From NCBI RefSeq assembly GCF_003234935.1, contig NZ_QKSB01000005.1, positions 1 to 64,000 of the forward strand: a stretch of DNA of 64,000 nt, given 5' to 3'. Within the stretch, counting starts at the first letter, position 1, and each line of letters starts with the position of its first letter. The translations under genes and the position numbers were made by a program. Source of the stretch: Putridiphycobacter roseus. Its GTDB lineage: Bacteria > Bacteroidota > Bacteroidia > Flavobacteriales_D > Crocinitomicaceae. The notes below the pieces were generated by a model. That model saw nothing but the letters and a program-made list of their open reading frames with translations. It ran no database searches and was not told the origin of the DNA. Below, piece by piece: positions 10,701 to 18,878 of this stretch.

Positions 10701-11561
10701 CACGATTAATTCGATATGCTCTTCTTCCAGAATAGTTTCACGATCCAATACAACTTCGTTTCTTTCAATAGAAACAACTTCACCTGTATCTTCATCAACA
10801 AAATCTTCAATCCAAGTTTTTAATACTCTAGCCGCTAATTTACGACCAAGTACTTTTTTCAAACCAGATTTAGAAACCTTAACTTCATCAGCAAGGTCAA
10901 AAATTTCTAATATATCTTTATCACTTTCGTACCCAATAGCACGGAAAAGTGTTGTAACAGGTAATTTTTTCTTACGGTCAATGTAAGCGTACATTACACT
11001 ATTAATATCTGTAGCAAATTCTATCCAAGAACCTTTAAAAGGAATAATTCTTGCAGAATATAACTTTGTTCCATTTGCGTGTCGGCTTTGACCGAAAAAC
11101 ACACCAGGTGAACGGTGCAGTTGAGAAACGATTACACGTTCCGCTCCATTTACAACGAAAGAACCTTTAGGTGTCATATAAGGAATAGTTCCTAAATAAA
11201 CATCCTGTACAATTGTTTCAAAATCCTCATGTTCTGGATCTGTACAATACAATTTAAGTTTAGCCTTAAGTGGCACACTGTATGTTAATCCACGATCGAT
11301 ACACTCTTCAATTGTATATCTAGGTGGATCGATAAAATAATCTAAAAACTCCAATACAAACTGATTTCTAGTATCAGTAATTGGGAAGTTTTCTGAGAAT
11401 ACCCTGTGCAGGCCTTCTTCGTTTTTATTTTCAGGAGTTGTTTCCAACTGAAAGAACTTACGGAATGATTCTAACTGAATATCAAGGAAATCAGGATATT
11501 GAAATCTTGCAGATAAACTTGAAAAATCAATTCTTTCGGTAATATTATTGTTTGTTACCAC
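7749..11561 (-). CDS. rpoB: DNA-directed RNA polymerase subunit beta
   Basis: 1270 residues, the normal Bacteroidota length. The rifampicin-pocket region is recognisable ([20 protein letters not shown]) and looks like the sensitive wild-type form, with Asp, His and Ser at the usual resistance positions. Downstream are the conserved [12 protein letters not shown] motif and the C-terminal [20 protein letters not shown] motif that contacts beta'. The longest frame begins with GTG at 11559-11561; no ATG lies close, so GTG is taken as start. It is preceded by an attenuator-like hairpin (11677-11716) that separates it from rplL. Confidence 0.98.
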   Translation of the reverse strand: MVTNNNITERIDFSSLSARFQYPDFLDIQLESFRKFFQLETTPENKNEEGLHRVFSENFPITDTRNQFVLEFLDYFIDPPRYTIEECIDRGLTYSVPLKAKLKLYCTDPEHEDFETIVQDVYLGTIPYMTPKGSFVVNGAERVIVSQLHRSPGVFFGQSRHANGTKLYSARIIPFKGSWIEFATDINSVMYAYIDRKKKLPVTTLFRAIGYESDKDILEIFDLADEVKVSKSGLKKVLGRKLAARVLKTWIEDFVDEDTGEVVSIERNEVVLDRETILEEEHIELIVDANTKNIILHKEDVNSADYAIIYNTLQKDTSNSQKEAVEHIYRQLRNAEPPDFETARNVFDKLFFSDTRYDLGEVGRYRINKKLGLDTDIEQKVLTKEDIILIIKYLIELINSKAEIDDIDHLSNRRVRTVGEQLNNQFGVGLARMARTIRERMNVRDNEVFTPIDLINAKTLSSVINSFFGTNQLSQFMDQTNPLSEVTHKRRLSALGPGGLSRERAGFEVRDVHYTHYGRLCTIETPEGPNIGLISSLCVYAKINNLGFIETPYWQVEDGKVDVSKAPIYLSAEEEEGKLIAQADKDLDAKGGFKGEKIKARLEGDFPVIEPKQLDLMDVGSNQIASIAASSIPFLEHDDANRALMGSNMQRQAVPLLKPNSPIVGTGIEKLVARDSRVLINSEGEGVVEYVDANEIKIRYDLSEEDRLVSFEGDVKTYKLVKFQKTNQSTSMNLRPIVEKGQRVYKDQVLCEGFATQAGELALGQNLKVAFMPWKGYNFEDAIVISEKVVRDDIFTSVHIDEYSVDVRDTKRGVEELTADIPNVSEEATKDLDENGIIRIGAEIREGDILIGKITPKGETDPSPEEKLLRAIFGDKAGDVKDASLKASPSLRGVVIDKKLFSRAIKDRTQKAKDKPILAELDAEYDKAAAELKLNLIEKLLMILDGHKSNGVFNNFKEEILKKGIKFSEKNLMTVDFSIVSPYEWTKDDHINKLIQRVLHNFNIKANDLLGIFKRKKFQIAVGDELPNGIVKMAKVYVAKKRKLKVGDKMAGRHGNKGIVANIVRQEDMPFLDDGTPVDIVLNPLGVPSRMNLGQIYETVLGWAGEKLGVKFATPIFDGATIPEINSYTDKAGLPRFGKTHLIDGGTGKRFDQPATVGVIYMLKLGHMVDDKMHARSIGPYSLITQQPLGGKAQFGGQRFGEMEVWALEAYGASNILREILTIKSDDVIGRAKAYESIVKGEPFQEPGIPESFNVLLNELAGLGLNITLD

Positions 11562-11670
11562 GGCTTAATATTTTAAAGTTAAGACTTATTTAAAATAAGC
11601 TTTGCTGTTTTAAAGTGTTAGCAATCACTTAAATAGACGCTTCTGTGCACTTAACAAAAAGTATACAAAT

Positions 11671-11716
11671 TATAAAACAGGATTAGGCACTTGCCCGAGA
11701 GCAGTGCCTAACCTGT
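11671..11716 (-). terminator. attenuator-like hairpin between rplL and rpoB
   Basis: On the minus strand ACAGGTTAGGCACT (starting at 11716) pairs with AGTGCCTAATCCTGT (ending at 11677), 14 bp with one bulged base and an 11-base loop, then TTTTAT. The tail is weak, which fits partial termination that sets polymerase-subunit output below ribosomal-protein output, as described for the rplJL-rpoBC operon in other bacteria. Confidence 0.7.
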
Positions 11717-11733
11717 AATTTTAATGAATTGGA

Positions 11734-12108
11734 TTATTTAACCTCAACTTCAGCTCCTGCCTCTTCCAATGAAGATTTAAGTCCTTCTGCTTCGTCTTTA
11801 GAAACACCTGCTTTTAAAGTTGCTGGTGCACTATCTACCATTTCTTTTGCTTCTTTTAGTCCTAAACCAGTTAATTCCTTAACTAATTTTACAACTGCTA
11901 ACTTAGATCCACCCGCTGCTTTCAATATTACATCAAATTCAGTTTGAGCTTCAGCAGCTTCGCCACCCGCAGCACCACCAGCAGCAACTGCTACAGCAGC
12001 AGCAGCAGGCTCGATACCATACTCGTCTTTTAAAATGTTAGCTAGTTCGTTAACTTCTTTTACTGTTAAGCTTACTAATTGTTCAGCAAATTCTTTTAAA
12101 TCAGCCAT
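11734..12108 (-). CDS. rplL: 50S ribosomal protein L7/L12
   Basis: 124 residues. N-terminal dimerisation helix (about 1-30), alanine/glycine-rich hinge ([20 protein letters not shown], about 35-54) and C-terminal factor-binding domain ([20 protein letters not shown] onward, about 58-124) in the standard order. It forms the stalk of the large subunit with L10 and recruits EF-Tu, EF-G and release factors. It lies 37 bases after rplJ. Confidence 0.98.
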   Translation of the reverse strand: MADLKEFAEQLVSLTVKEVNELANILKDEYGIEPAAAAVAVAAGGAAGGEAAEAQTEFDVILKAAGGSKLAVVKLVKELTGLGLKEAKEMVDSAPATLKAGVSKDEAEGLKSSLEEAGAEVEVK

Positions 12109-12145
12109 TTTTATTTGTTTTTTTTTATGTTAATAAATAATTAAT

Positions 12146-12667
12146 TTACCCTCTTGCTTCTAGGGTCTTTAAAATACCAGCTAATTTGCTACCACCAGAC
12201 TTAAGTCCAGAAATAACGTTCTTAGCAGGCGATTGAAGTAATCCAACGATATCTCCGATAAGTTCTTCTTTGCTCTTTATTGATGCTAATAAATCTAAAT
12301 TGTCGTCTCCAACGTAAATAGACTCATCAATATATGCAGCTTTAAGAATAGGCTTGTCGTTCTTTTTTCTGAAATCCTTAATCATTTTTGCAGGCGCATT
12401 ACCAACTTCTGCGAACATGATTGAAGTAGGACCAGCTAAAACTCCGTAAAGTTCACTGAAATCTTTATCTTCAATACGCTCTAACGCTTTTTGAAGTAAT
12501 GTGTTTTTTACAACTTTTAATTCAATATTGTTATTGAAACATTTTCTTCTTAAATCGTTAACTTTCTCAACAGTTAGTTCCGCAGTATCTGCTAAATAAA
12601 AGATACCAGAATCAGATAATTTCGCTGATAAATCTTCAATGTACTTTGATTTTTCGTCTTTAGTCAT
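12146..12667 (-). CDS. rplJ: 50S ribosomal protein L10
   Basis: 173 residues, normal length. The N-terminal rRNA-binding domain has the pattern L-R-x-x-x-x-x-N-x-E-x-K-V-V-K-N-T-L near 38-57 (IELKVVKNTLLQKAL), and the C-terminal helix (about 150-173) is the L7/L12 docking segment. It anchors the stalk. In many bacteria L10 represses its own mRNA through a leader upstream of rplJ; here the gap to rplA is only 10 bases, so no such leader fits. Confidence 0.98.
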   Translation of the reverse strand: MTKDEKSKYIEDLSAKLSDSGIFYLADTAELTVEKVNDLRRKCFNNNIELKVVKNTLLQKALERIEDKDFSELYGVLAGPTSIMFAEVGNAPAKMIKDFRKKNDKPILKAAYIDESIYVGDDNLDLLASIKSKEELIGDIVGLLQSPAKNVISGLKSGGSKLAGILKTLEARG

Positions 12668-12677
12668 CTTCTAATTT

Positions 12678-13379
12678 TTAAGCGTTATTAGCAATTGATT
12701 TCGTGTCAATTTTGATACTTGGGCTCATTGTAGAACTCATGTGTATACTCTTCATGTAGATACCTTTTGACGCTGCTGGTTTCAATTTGATAATAGACTG
12801 TAACAATTCGTTTGCATTTTCTTCAATCTTTGTCGGATCAAAAGAAACTTTTGCAACGGCAGTATGCACGTTACCAAATTTATCCACTCTAAAGTCAATT
12901 TTACCTGCTTTTACTTCAGTTACCGCTTTACCGATATCCATAGTTACAGTACCAGTCTTAGGATTCGGCATTAAACCTCTTGGTCCTAAAACACGTCCTA
13001 AAGCACCAACCTTACCCATTACAGAAGGCATAGTAACAATTACATCAACATCTGTCCAACCGCCTTTAATTTTAGCGATATAGTCATCTAATCCAACATA
13101 ATCAGCACCAGCTTCTTTGGCTTCAGCTTCTTTATCAGGTGTACACAATACCAAAACTTTCACATCTTTACCAGTTCCATGTGGTAAACTCACAGTACCT
13201 CTCACCATTTGGTTCGCTTTACGTGGGTCAACCCCTAATCTGATACACAAATCAACAGAAGCGTCGAATTTTGCAGTGGTAATCTCTTTAACTAAGCTTG
13301 CTGCTTCAGTTAAAGAATAAGATTTTTCTTGGTCAATTTTCGCCAAGATTTCTTTTCTTTTTTTACTTACTCTAGCCAT
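12678..13379 (-). CDS. rplA: 50S ribosomal protein L1
   Basis: 233 residues, standard length. Recognisable motifs are the N-terminal [17 protein letters not shown], the domain II segment [18 protein letters not shown], and the C-terminal K-P-A-A-S-K-G-x-Y-x-K. It binds 23S rRNA at the L1 stalk near the exit site and in many species also represses the rplKA mRNA. It lies 8 bases after rplK and is part of the same operon. Confidence 0.99.
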   Translation of the reverse strand: MARVSKKRKEILAKIDQEKSYSLTEAASLVKEITTAKFDASVDLCIRLGVDPRKANQMVRGTVSLPHGTGKDVKVLVLCTPDKEAEAKEAGADYVGLDDYIAKIKGGWTDVDVIVTMPSVMGKVGALGRVLGPRGLMPNPKTGTVTMDIGKAVTEVKAGKIDFRVDKFGNVHTAVAKVSFDPTKIEENANELLQSIIKLKPAASKGIYMKSIHMSSTMSPSIKIDTKSIANNA

Positions 13380-13387
13380 TTTCTTAA

Positions 13388-13834
13388 TTAATTAGATTCA
13401 GGAGCAGTACCCCCTTTTACGTTAAGACCCATACTTCTTGCAGTTCCTGCCACCATTTTCATAGCAGAGTCAATTTTGAAGCAATTCATATCTTGAATTT
13501 TATCTTCAGCGATTGCTCTTACTTGATCCCAGGTTACAGTTCCTACCTTTGCTTTGTTAGATTCAGGAGAACCTTTTTTCAATTTTGCAGCATCCAATAA
13601 TTGAACTGCTGCAGGTGGAGTTTTAATTACAAAGTCAAAAGATTTATCACCATATACGGTAATAACAACTGGTAATACTTTCCCTGCTTTATCTTGTGTT
13701 CTAGCGTTAAATTGCTTACAGAACTCCATGATATTCACCCCTTTTGCACCTAATGCAGGTCCAACTGGAGGAGAAGGGTTAGCGGCACCACCTTTGATTT
13801 GTAGCTTAATTAATCCATCTACTTGTTTTGCCAT
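13388..13834 (-). CDS. rplK: 50S ribosomal protein L11
   Basis: 148 residues. The N-terminal domain carries the proline-rich segment [14 protein letters not shown] (16-29) that contacts the thiostrepton region of 23S rRNA, and the C-terminal domain the R-S-M-G-L-N-V motif. It forms the GTPase-associated centre with L10/L12 and is needed for RelA activation where RelA exists. The 86 bases between nusG and rplK hold no gene and could contain an L1-binding leader, which I could not demonstrate. Confidence 0.99.
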   Translation of the reverse strand: MAKQVDGLIKLQIKGGAANPSPPVGPALGAKGVNIMEFCKQFNARTQDKAGKVLPVVITVYGDKSFDFVIKTPPAAVQLLDAAKLKKGSPESNKAKVGTVTWDQVRAIAEDKIQDMNCFKIDSAMKMVAGTARSMGLNVKGGTAPESN

Positions 13835-13920
13835 TTTGCTTGTTTTGTGTAGTAAAACGTACCTTATAATTAATGGGAAGCATTTATTACATTACAGTAC
13901 TCCTACGGTTATTAAAATTT

Positions 13921-14469
13921 TTATTCTTTTTCTACTTGCATGTAATTTAACTCCAATGGTGTTTTACGACCAAATATTTTAACCATTACTTCAAGTTTCT
14001 TTTTCTCTTCATTGATGTCTTCAATTACACCAGTAAAACCATTAAATGGCCCGTCAATTACTTTAATGGTTTCACCCACTACATACGGTACATTCATTTC
14101 TTCTTCTTGTTCCGACATTTCGTCTACTTTCCCAAGAATTCTATTTACTTCGTTTACTCTTAAAGGCATTGGATCACCACCTTTAGTTCCGCTCATAAAG
14201 CCCATTACATCTGGCACACTTTTAATGATGTGAATCACTTCTCCTTGCAAAGAAGCTTCAATCAAAATATACCCAGGAAAAAAGTTTTTCTCTTTACTTA
14301 CTTTTTTTCCGTTTCTGATTTGGTAAACTTTTTCAGTAGGAACTAAAACATCACCTATAAGGTGTTCAATATTTTGACGTTTTATTTCCATCAACATACT
14401 TTCACGTACCTTTTTTTCCTTACCACCAACAGCACGAACAACGTACCAACGTTTTTTAATTTCTGCCAT
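13921..14469 (-). CDS. nusG: transcription termination/antitermination factor NusG
   Basis: 182 residues. The N-terminal NGN domain starts with K-K-R-W-Y-V-V-R-A-V-G-G-K-E-K-K and contains the F-F-P-G-Y-I-L-I-E motif (about 63-71). The C-terminal KOW domain has the G-x-x-I-K-V-I-D-G-P-F-N-G-F-x-G segment (about 126-145). NusG binds the polymerase clamp, suppresses pausing and links polymerase to Rho or ribosome. The gene is 6 bases from secE, the nearly universal secE-nusG pair. Confidence 0.98.
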   Translation of the reverse strand: MAEIKKRWYVVRAVGGKEKKVRESMLMEIKRQNIEHLIGDVLVPTEKVYQIRNGKKVSKEKNFFPGYILIEASLQGEVIHIIKSVPDVMGFMSGTKGGDPMPLRVNEVNRILGKVDEMSEQEEEMNVPYVVGETIKVIDGPFNGFTGVIEDINEEKKKLEVMVKIFGRKTPLELNYMQVEKE

Positions 14470-14475
14470 TATCGA

Positions 14476-14703
14476 TTAATTTATTAGTCCAACCATTTTA
14501 TAAAAGAACCCCATTAATCCTGCCCACATATTTCCAACATTAATCCCGAAAATATAATCCATCACAAAAATGGAAAGCGCAAACATTAAGGATGCTACTA
14601 ATACAACAATTGATGTACTTTGTAATTCATTCCAAGTTGGCCATGTTACCTTGTGAATTAACTCTTGGTATGACTCTTCGATATACGTGATAATATTTGC
14701 CAC
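14476..14703 (-). CDS. secE: preprotein translocase subunit SecE
   Basis: A single-span SecE: cytoplasmic amphipathic helix with the motif K-V-T-W-P-T-W-N-E-L, then one transmembrane helix (IVVLVASLMFALSIFVM). It is the clamp subunit of SecYEG. The longest frame starts with GTG at 14739 (87 residues), but a second in-frame GTG at 14701-14703 gives a 75-residue protein beginning A-N-I-I-T-Y-I-E-E-S-Y, which matches the usual N-terminus of Bacteroidota SecE; I prefer it. No in-frame ATG exists upstream of the conserved part. Confidence 0.93.
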   Translation of the reverse strand: MANIITYIEESYQELIHKVTWPTWNELQSTSIVVLVASLMFALSIFVMDYIFGINVGNMWAGLMGFFYKMVGLIN

Positions 14704-14785
14704 TTTAATTAGTTTTAGTTCATTACTGCTTGAATTCACAAGCCTATTAGAATAGTATATAAACTTTATCTACTATTCTATTTTG

Positions 14786-14856
14786 CACGGGCGGAAGGAT
14801 TCGAACCCTCATCAGCGGTGTTGGAGACCGACATTCTACCATTGAACTACGCCCGT
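14786..14856 (-). tRNA. tRNA-Trp (CCA)
   Basis: 71 nt, acceptor ACGGGCG paired with CGCCCGT, anticodon CCA in the loop CTCCAAC, T-loop TTCGAAT. The 3' CCA is not encoded. It lies between tuf and secE on the same strand. Confidence 0.97.
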
Positions 14857-14865
14857 TTAAAGCTA

Positions 14866-14895
14866 AAAAGAGAGAGAAGTATAATACTCCTCTCT
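14866..14895 (-). terminator. hairpin between tuf and tRNA-Trp
   Basis: On the minus strand AGAGAG-G-AGTAT pairs with ATACT-T-CTCTCT (14895 back to 14871) and is followed by CTTTTT. It may partly terminate tuf transcripts or guide processing of tRNA-Trp. Confidence 0.5.
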
Positions 14896-14923
14896 TCCTA
14901 ATATTTAGCTATATATTATTATA

Positions 14924-16111
14924 TTACTCAATAATTTCAGTAATCTGACCAGCTCCTACTGTTCTACCACCTTCTCTAATCGCGAATCTTAAACCTTTAT
15001 TAACGGCTACAGGAACGATTAAGTTTACAACGATAGATACGTTATCACCAGGCATTACCATTTCTCTTCCTTCTTCAAGAATGATTTCTCCAGTTACATC
15101 AGTTGTTCTTAAGTAAAACTGAGGTCTGTATTTATTGTGAAATGGCGTGTGACGTCCACCTTCTTCTTTTTTCAACACATAAACTTCCGCTTTCACTTTA
15201 GTATGTGGTGTAATAGAACCTGGTTTAGCGATTACCATCCCTCTTCTAATTGCAGATTTTTCAACCCCTCTTAAAAGTAAACCAACGTTATCTCCAGCTT
15301 CACCTCTATCTAAGATTTTTCTGAACATTTCAACACCAGTAATAGTAGATTTTAATTTCTCATCTCCCATTCCAATGATATCCACCTCGTCACCTGTGTT
15401 AATCACACCAGTTTCGATTCTACCAGTAGCAACAGTACCACGACCAGTAATTGAGAATACATCCTCTACCGGCATTAAGAAATCTTTATCAATATCTCTA
15501 GGAGGTAATTCGATCCATGTATCAACAGCATCCATTAATTCCATAATAGCACCTACCCATTTCTCATCTCCATTTAATCCACCTAATGCAGACCCTTGGA
15601 TTACTGGAGTATTATCACCGTCATATTCATAGAACGATAATAAATCTCTAATCTCCATATCAACTAACTCTAACAATTCCTCATCATCAACCATATCCAC
15701 TTTATTCATGAATACAACCATTCTAGGAACTCCTACTTGTCTTCCTAATAAGATATGCTCTCTTGTTTGAGGCATTGGACCATCAGTAGCAGCAACCACT
15801 AAAATAGCACCATCCATTTGTGCAGCACCAGTAACCATGTTCTTAACATAATCGGCGTGACCAGGACAATCTACGTGAGCATAGTGTCTGTTTGCAGTCG
15901 AATACTCAACGTGAGAAGTATTAATCGTAATCCCTCTTTCTTTTTCTTCAGGAGCGTTATCGATAGTATCGAAATCTCTCTTTTCTGATAATCCGGCATT
16001 AGCTAAAACTGTTGTAATTGCAGCAGTTAAAGTGGTTTTACCGTGATCTACGTGACCAATTGTACCAATATTTACGTGTGGTTTCGAACGGTCAAATTTT
16101 TCCTTAGCCAT
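14924..16111 (-). CDS. tuf: elongation factor Tu
   Basis: 395 residues, standard length. The G1 loop GHVDHGKT is at 19-26, the switch II DCPGH motif at 81-85 and the NKVD guanine-recognition motif at 136-139; domains 2 and 3 follow without gaps (G-R-G-T-V-A-T-G-R, and the C-terminal E-G-G-R-T-V-G-A-G). EF-Tu carries aminoacyl-tRNA to the ribosomal A site. The gene lies directly downstream of four tRNA genes, the same order as thrU-tyrU-glyT-thrT-tufB in E. coli. It is the only tuf in this window. Confidence 0.99.
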   Translation of the reverse strand: MAKEKFDRSKPHVNIGTIGHVDHGKTTLTAAITTVLANAGLSEKRDFDTIDNAPEEKERGITINTSHVEYSTANRHYAHVDCPGHADYVKNMVTGAAQMDGAILVVAATDGPMPQTREHILLGRQVGVPRMVVFMNKVDMVDDEELLELVDMEIRDLLSFYEYDGDNTPVIQGSALGGLNGDEKWVGAIMELMDAVDTWIELPPRDIDKDFLMPVEDVFSITGRGTVATGRIETGVINTGDEVDIIGMGDEKLKSTITGVEMFRKILDRGEAGDNVGLLLRGVEKSAIRRGMVIAKPGSITPHTKVKAEVYVLKKEEGGRHTPFHNKYRPQFYLRTTDVTGEIILEEGREMVMPGDNVSIVVNLIVPVAVNKGLRFAIREGGRTVGAGQITEIIE

Positions 16112-16187
16112 AATCTAGTTTATTATTTATTTATCAATTTTTACAAAATACAAAAATACACTATTCTAGTGTACACCTTTCCCATTG

Positions 16188-16259
<72 letters not shown>

Positions 16260-16269
16260 ACTACGTTCT

Positions 16270-16307
16270 TAAAAAAACGCAATGGTTGCTTTCCGGAAAA
16301 AGCAACC
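16270..16307 (-). other. hairpin with T tract between tRNA-Gly and tRNA-Thr
   Basis: GGTTGCTT (16284-16291) pairs with AAGCAACC (16300-16307), with a TCCGGA palindrome at the top. On the minus strand a T7 run follows six bases after the stem. It may be a processing signal or a weak terminator inside the tRNA-tuf operon. Confidence 0.45.
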
Positions 16308-16319
16308 TTTACATTTTAG

Positions 16320-16392
16320 AGCGGGAGACGAGACTCGAACTCGCGACCCTCAGCTTGGAAGGCTGACGCTCTACCAACTGAGCTACTCCCGC
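16320..16392 (-). tRNA. tRNA-Gly (TCC)
   Basis: 73 nt, acceptor GCGGGAG/CTCCCGC, anticodon TCC in CTTCCAA, T-loop TTCGAGT. No encoded CCA. Confidence 0.97.
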
Positions 16393-16445
16393 TTATTATT
16401 TACAAAGTTTTCATATCACTTTCCAAGGTGATAAAGTTTTTTTAG

Positions 16446-16528
16446 TGGGGAGAGCAGGATTCGAACCTACGAAGACATAAGTCAGCAGAGTTACAGTCTG
16501 CCCCAGTTGGCCGCTTTGGTATCTCCCC
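16446..16528 (-). tRNA. tRNA-Tyr (GTA)
   Basis: 83 nt with a long variable arm (class II), acceptor GGGGAGA/TCTCCCC, discriminator A, anticodon GTA in CTGTAAC, T-loop TTCGAAT. No encoded CCA. Confidence 0.97.
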
Positions 16529-16543
16529 AAAAAATATAAACAG

Positions 16544-16617
16544 AGCCTCTGGAGGGACTCGAACCCACGACCTGCTGATTACAAATCAGCTGCTCTAGCC
16601 AACTGAGCTACAGAGGC
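16544..16617 (-). tRNA. tRNA-Thr (TGT)
   Basis: 74 nt, acceptor GCCTCTG/CAGAGGC, anticodon TGT in TTTGTAA, T-loop TTCGAGT. It is the first gene of the tRNA-tuf cluster. Confidence 0.97.
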
Positions 16618-16652
16618 AAAAACTTTGTTTATTGTTTATTAAAAGAACGAAT

Positions 16653-16681
16653 AAAAAAACTCCCGCTTTCTCAACGGGAGT
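16653..16681 (-). terminator. terminator downstream of the chalcone-isomerase-like gene
   Basis: ACTCCCG (16659-16665) pairs with CGGGAGT (16675-16681), nine-base loop, and a T7 run on the minus strand. It lies between the gene ending at 16752 and tRNA-Thr(TGT), and abuts the -7 element at 16683-16690. Confidence 0.8.
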
Positions 16682-16682
16682 G

Positions 16683-16690
16683 CAAATATA
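16683..16690 (-). promoter_or_regulatory. -7 element TATATTTG for the tRNA-tuf operon
   Basis: Exact TAnnTTTG on the minus strand, 66 bases before tRNA-Thr(TGT). No clear -33 TTTG. The start point would fall in the first arm of the terminator hairpin, so transcripts starting here would not form it. Confidence 0.5.
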
Positions 16691-16751
16691 TATCTTATTT
16701 TTTTATAAAAAACTTTTTTTGATACTTTTTTTTATTTTTTTTTGTTTTTTT

Positions 16752-17321
16752 TTAATTGCCCAGCATTTTCTTCTTTAAGTTTGCGTCTGCAGGACTCTCA
16801 CATAGCCAGATTCCGAACAATGCTTTCTTAAAATCTAATCCAGTTAAAACTACCAAAACTTTTCCGTTTTTTTTCAAACTTGTACCTTTACCAGGCGCAT
16901 ACTCTAAATCAAAAACATCTCCTTTTTCAATGTCTCCTGCAAAACCTTTATTAATAAGGTCGTTTATTTTCGCATCTAAAGCTTTCGTGTTATCATTGGT
17001 CGCCTTTGCAAAACCTTCTCGAATTGCTTCCTCCATATTTTCTCTGGTTACCAAACTAGAAATAATTCGAATTTTAATGGCCATATTTGAATTGGCATCA
17101 ATAATGGTTTGAGCAACATTACTCTTCTTTTCCATGTATAATGCACAGATATAAAGATCGAGAAACATTTTCTCCCTTACTCCAGCACCATTAATTTTTA
17201 AGTACTGATCATTTACTTTGACCACGTTTGGTAAAATGATGCCATTTACCTTCGTTCCTCCTGTCTGCGCCATAAGTGTTGTAGAAACAAACAAGGCAAT
17301 TAATAATAATGATTTTTTCAT
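16752..17321 (-). CDS. exported chalcone-isomerase-like domain protein
   Basis: 189 residues with a signal peptide (about 1-18, ending LMAQ). The remainder matches the bacterial periplasmic chalcone-isomerase-fold family: N-G-A-G-V-R-E-K-M-F-L-D-L-Y-I-C-A-L-Y near 45-63, R-E-N-M-E-E-A-I-R-E-G-F near 94-105, and a C-terminal G-L-D-F-K-K-A-L-F-G-I-W-L-C. Relatives of this fold bind fatty acids or other small hydrophobic ligands; enzymatic activity is not expected from sequence. It is monocistronic, upstream of a terminator. Function unknown. Confidence 0.8.
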   Translation of the reverse strand: MKKSLLLIALFVSTTLMAQTGGTKVNGIILPNVVKVNDQYLKINGAGVREKMFLDLYICALYMEKKSNVAQTIIDANSNMAIKIRIISSLVTRENMEEAIREGFAKATNDNTKALDAKINDLINKGFAGDIEKGDVFDLEYAPGKGTSLKKNGKVLVVLTGLDFKKALFGIWLCESPADANLKKKMLGN

Positions 17322-17379
17322 AGGTATATTTTATACTTTACTTGGCAATATTCATGCCGTCAAAACTACGCCCTATCCA

Positions 17380-17676
17380 TTAGGCAATTAATTTCTCTTT
17401 ATGCTTTACAATTTGTTTCCTTAAAGCATCTACACAAACATCTGTAGCCTCTTCGAAAGTCTTACATTGCTTTTTGGCGAATAAATCTTTCCCTGGAACC
17501 ATAATCTTTATCTCAGCTACTTTATTTTCACCTTCTGAAGAGCGATCTAGTTTTAAAAAAACTTCCCCCATTACAATGTTGTCAAATATTTGTTCTAATT
17601 TTTGTAATTTCTCTTTTACAAAATCCAATAATTTCTTATCCGCTTCAAAGTTTACTGCTTCAATTTTTACGTCCAT
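17380..17676 (-). CDS. hpf: ribosome hibernation-promoting factor, HPF/RaiA family
   Basis: 98 residues, the short form without the long C-terminal dimerisation domain. The beta-alpha-beta-beta-beta-alpha fold is recognisable: M-D-V-K-I-E-A-V-N-F opening strand, helix L-L-D-F-V-K-E-K-L-Q-K-L-E, and a basic C-terminal helix with R-K-Q-I-V-K-H-K-E-K. It binds the 30S decoding region and inactivates ribosomes in stationary phase. It lies 12 bases after xerC and is probably co-transcribed with it. Confidence 0.9.
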   Translation of the reverse strand: MDVKIEAVNFEADKKLLDFVKEKLQKLEQIFDNIVMGEVFLKLDRSSEGENKVAEIKIMVPGKDLFAKKQCKTFEEATDVCVDALRKQIVKHKEKLIA

Positions 17677-17688
17677 ATTTTTTTTGTT

Positions 17689-18558
17689 TTAGTCTCCACC
17701 CCTAGGGTGAGCCGATTTATAAATGTTTTTAATTTGTTTGAAAGAATTATGAGTGTAAACTTGCGTCGCTGTTAAGTCAGTATGTCCTAGAATGCTTTTT
17801 ATCGATTCTAAGGAAGCACCGTTATTTAACATGTGTGTAGCGAAGGTATGTCGTAACACATGCGGACTTCGTTTCTTCAAATTCGTCACTTTACTAAGAT
17901 AATAATTTACTTTACTGTAAACAAACTTTGATTCTAGTTTTTTTCCTTTATTACCATTTATTAAGAAATCCATATCCACCTCTTTTTCTAGCCTTAACAA
18001 AAGATATTCGTCTATCAACATTTTAAGGGGACTAGCCACTGGAATAATACGTTCTTTATTTCGTTTTCCAATAACTTTTATCTGTGTAGATTGGTATTGG
18101 TTGCTTTTTAAATTAATTAATTCACTCAAGCGGATACCTGTCTGATAAAAGAGTTCTAAAATCAATTCATCTCTCAAATTCAAAAAAGGGTCGTCATATT
18201 CATCAAAAGTCGACTTGTCCCACAATTGATTTTCTGGCACAAACTGAGGCAACATTTTTTTTTGTTTTAACCCTTGAATTTTCACCATGGGGTTATGCAT
18301 GATTTTCTCTTCCCTTTTTAAAAATTTAAAAAAGGTTTTTAAGCTAGATAATTTCCTGTTAATTGTGGTGTTTTCATGATTCATATCCACCAACTCTACC
18401 AAATATCCTCGAATATCTCTATGGGTTAAATCAGCCAACATATGATCTTCTAAGTTCAAAACCTCATAAAACTGTTTGACATCATTTTCATAAGCCACTA
18501 CAGTGTGGGCCGAAAAACGTTTTTCGTAAGTTAGATAATGTAAAAATGATTCGAGCAT
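17689..18558 (-). CDS. xerC: tyrosine recombinase XerC/D family
   Basis: 289 residues from the ATG at 18556-18558. The longer frame starting at a TTG (18564) would begin inside the upstream terminator tail, so it is rejected. N-terminal SAM-like core-binding domain (about 1-90) and C-terminal catalytic domain with the complete active site: R143 (T-G-I-R-L-S-E-L), K165, H233 and R236 (H-V-L-R-H-T-F-A-T-H), H259 (L-G-H) and the nucleophile Y268. It resolves chromosome dimers with a partner at dif. No dif-like site was found in the window. XerC versus XerD cannot be separated firmly from sequence alone. Confidence 0.9.
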   Translation of the reverse strand: MLESFLHYLTYEKRFSAHTVVAYENDVKQFYEVLNLEDHMLADLTHRDIRGYLVELVDMNHENTTINRKLSSLKTFFKFLKREEKIMHNPMVKIQGLKQKKMLPQFVPENQLWDKSTFDEYDDPFLNLRDELILELFYQTGIRLSELINLKSNQYQSTQIKVIGKRNKERIIPVASPLKMLIDEYLLLRLEKEVDMDFLINGNKGKKLESKFVYSKVNYYLSKVTNLKKRSPHVLRHTFATHMLNNGASLESIKSILGHTDLTATQVYTHNSFKQIKNIYKSAHPRGGD

Positions 18559-18562
18559 AAAC

Positions 18563-18591
18563 AAAAAAAAGGTGTAAACATAGTTTACACC
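18563..18591 (-). terminator. terminator of rpsU, touching the xerC start
   Basis: A perfect 9-bp stem GGTGTAAAC (18571-18579) with GTTTACACC (18583-18591), three-base loop, and on the minus strand eight T. The T run ends five bases before the xerC ATG. Confidence 0.85.
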
Positions 18592-18619
18592 TTTTTGTAC
18601 GTATTTTATTAGAAAAAGT

Positions 18620-18811
18620 TTACATTTCTTCTTGTTGTAACCTTTGCTTGTAAGCAGCTTTTAATCTCATTTGTCTATTTTCAATAGACGGCTTAGTAAA
18701 TTGCTTTCTTTCTCTTAATTGTCTCATAGTTCCAGTTTTTTCAAACTTTTTCTTGTACTTTTTAAGAGCTCTATCAATATTTTCTCCTTCTTTGATCGGA
18801 ATAATTAACAT
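18620..18811 (-). CDS. rpsU: 30S ribosomal protein S21
   Basis: 63 residues, typical. Contains the conserved N-terminal I-P-I-K-E-G-E-N-I-D-R-A-L-K-K-Y-K-K-K and the R-Q-L-R-E-R-K-Q-F motif. It binds the 16S platform near the anti-Shine-Dalgarno sequence, which in Bacteroidota is held by S21, bS18 and bS6, fitting the scarcity of Shine-Dalgarno sites here. It has its own complete promoter (18846-18876) and terminator, so it is a single-gene unit. Confidence 0.97.
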   Translation of the reverse strand: MLIIPIKEGENIDRALKKYKKKFEKTGTMRQLRERKQFTKPSIENRQMRLKAAYKQRLQQEEM

Positions 18812-18845
18812 ATCGTATTTTATTTATAAATTCTAAATTGGACGG

Positions 18846-18876
18846 CAAAGATAAAACAAAAAAACTTTTTAACAAA
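18846..18876 (-). promoter_or_regulatory. complete Bacteroidota promoter for rpsU
   Basis: On the minus strand TTTG (18876-18873), exactly 19 bases, then TATCTTTG (18853-18846). Both elements match the TTTG/TAnnTTTG consensus. The -33 begins 3 bases from the acyl-CoA dehydrogenase stop. Confidence 0.8.
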
Positions 18877-18878
18877 CT

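Noticed and set aside
12787..13083. Longer frames opposite rplA, rplK, rpoB and rpoC.
   Set aside because: They lie antisense to conserved genes, show no family features, and their composition is that of reversed codons.
16752..16760. Poly-T rich stretch 16691-16751 as a possible origin or curved-DNA element.
   Set aside because: It is simple A/T sequence between a gene end and a terminator, with no repeats or DnaA boxes.
17689..18558. XerC-like recombinase as part of a mobile element.
   Set aside because: It sits between rpsU and hpf among housekeeping genes, with no attachment repeats or cargo; it fits the chromosome-dimer resolution enzyme.
18559..18564. xerC start at TTG 18564 giving two extra residues.
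   Set aside because: It lies in the T tract of the rpsU terminator; the ATG at 18558 is adjacent and gives the usual N-terminus.
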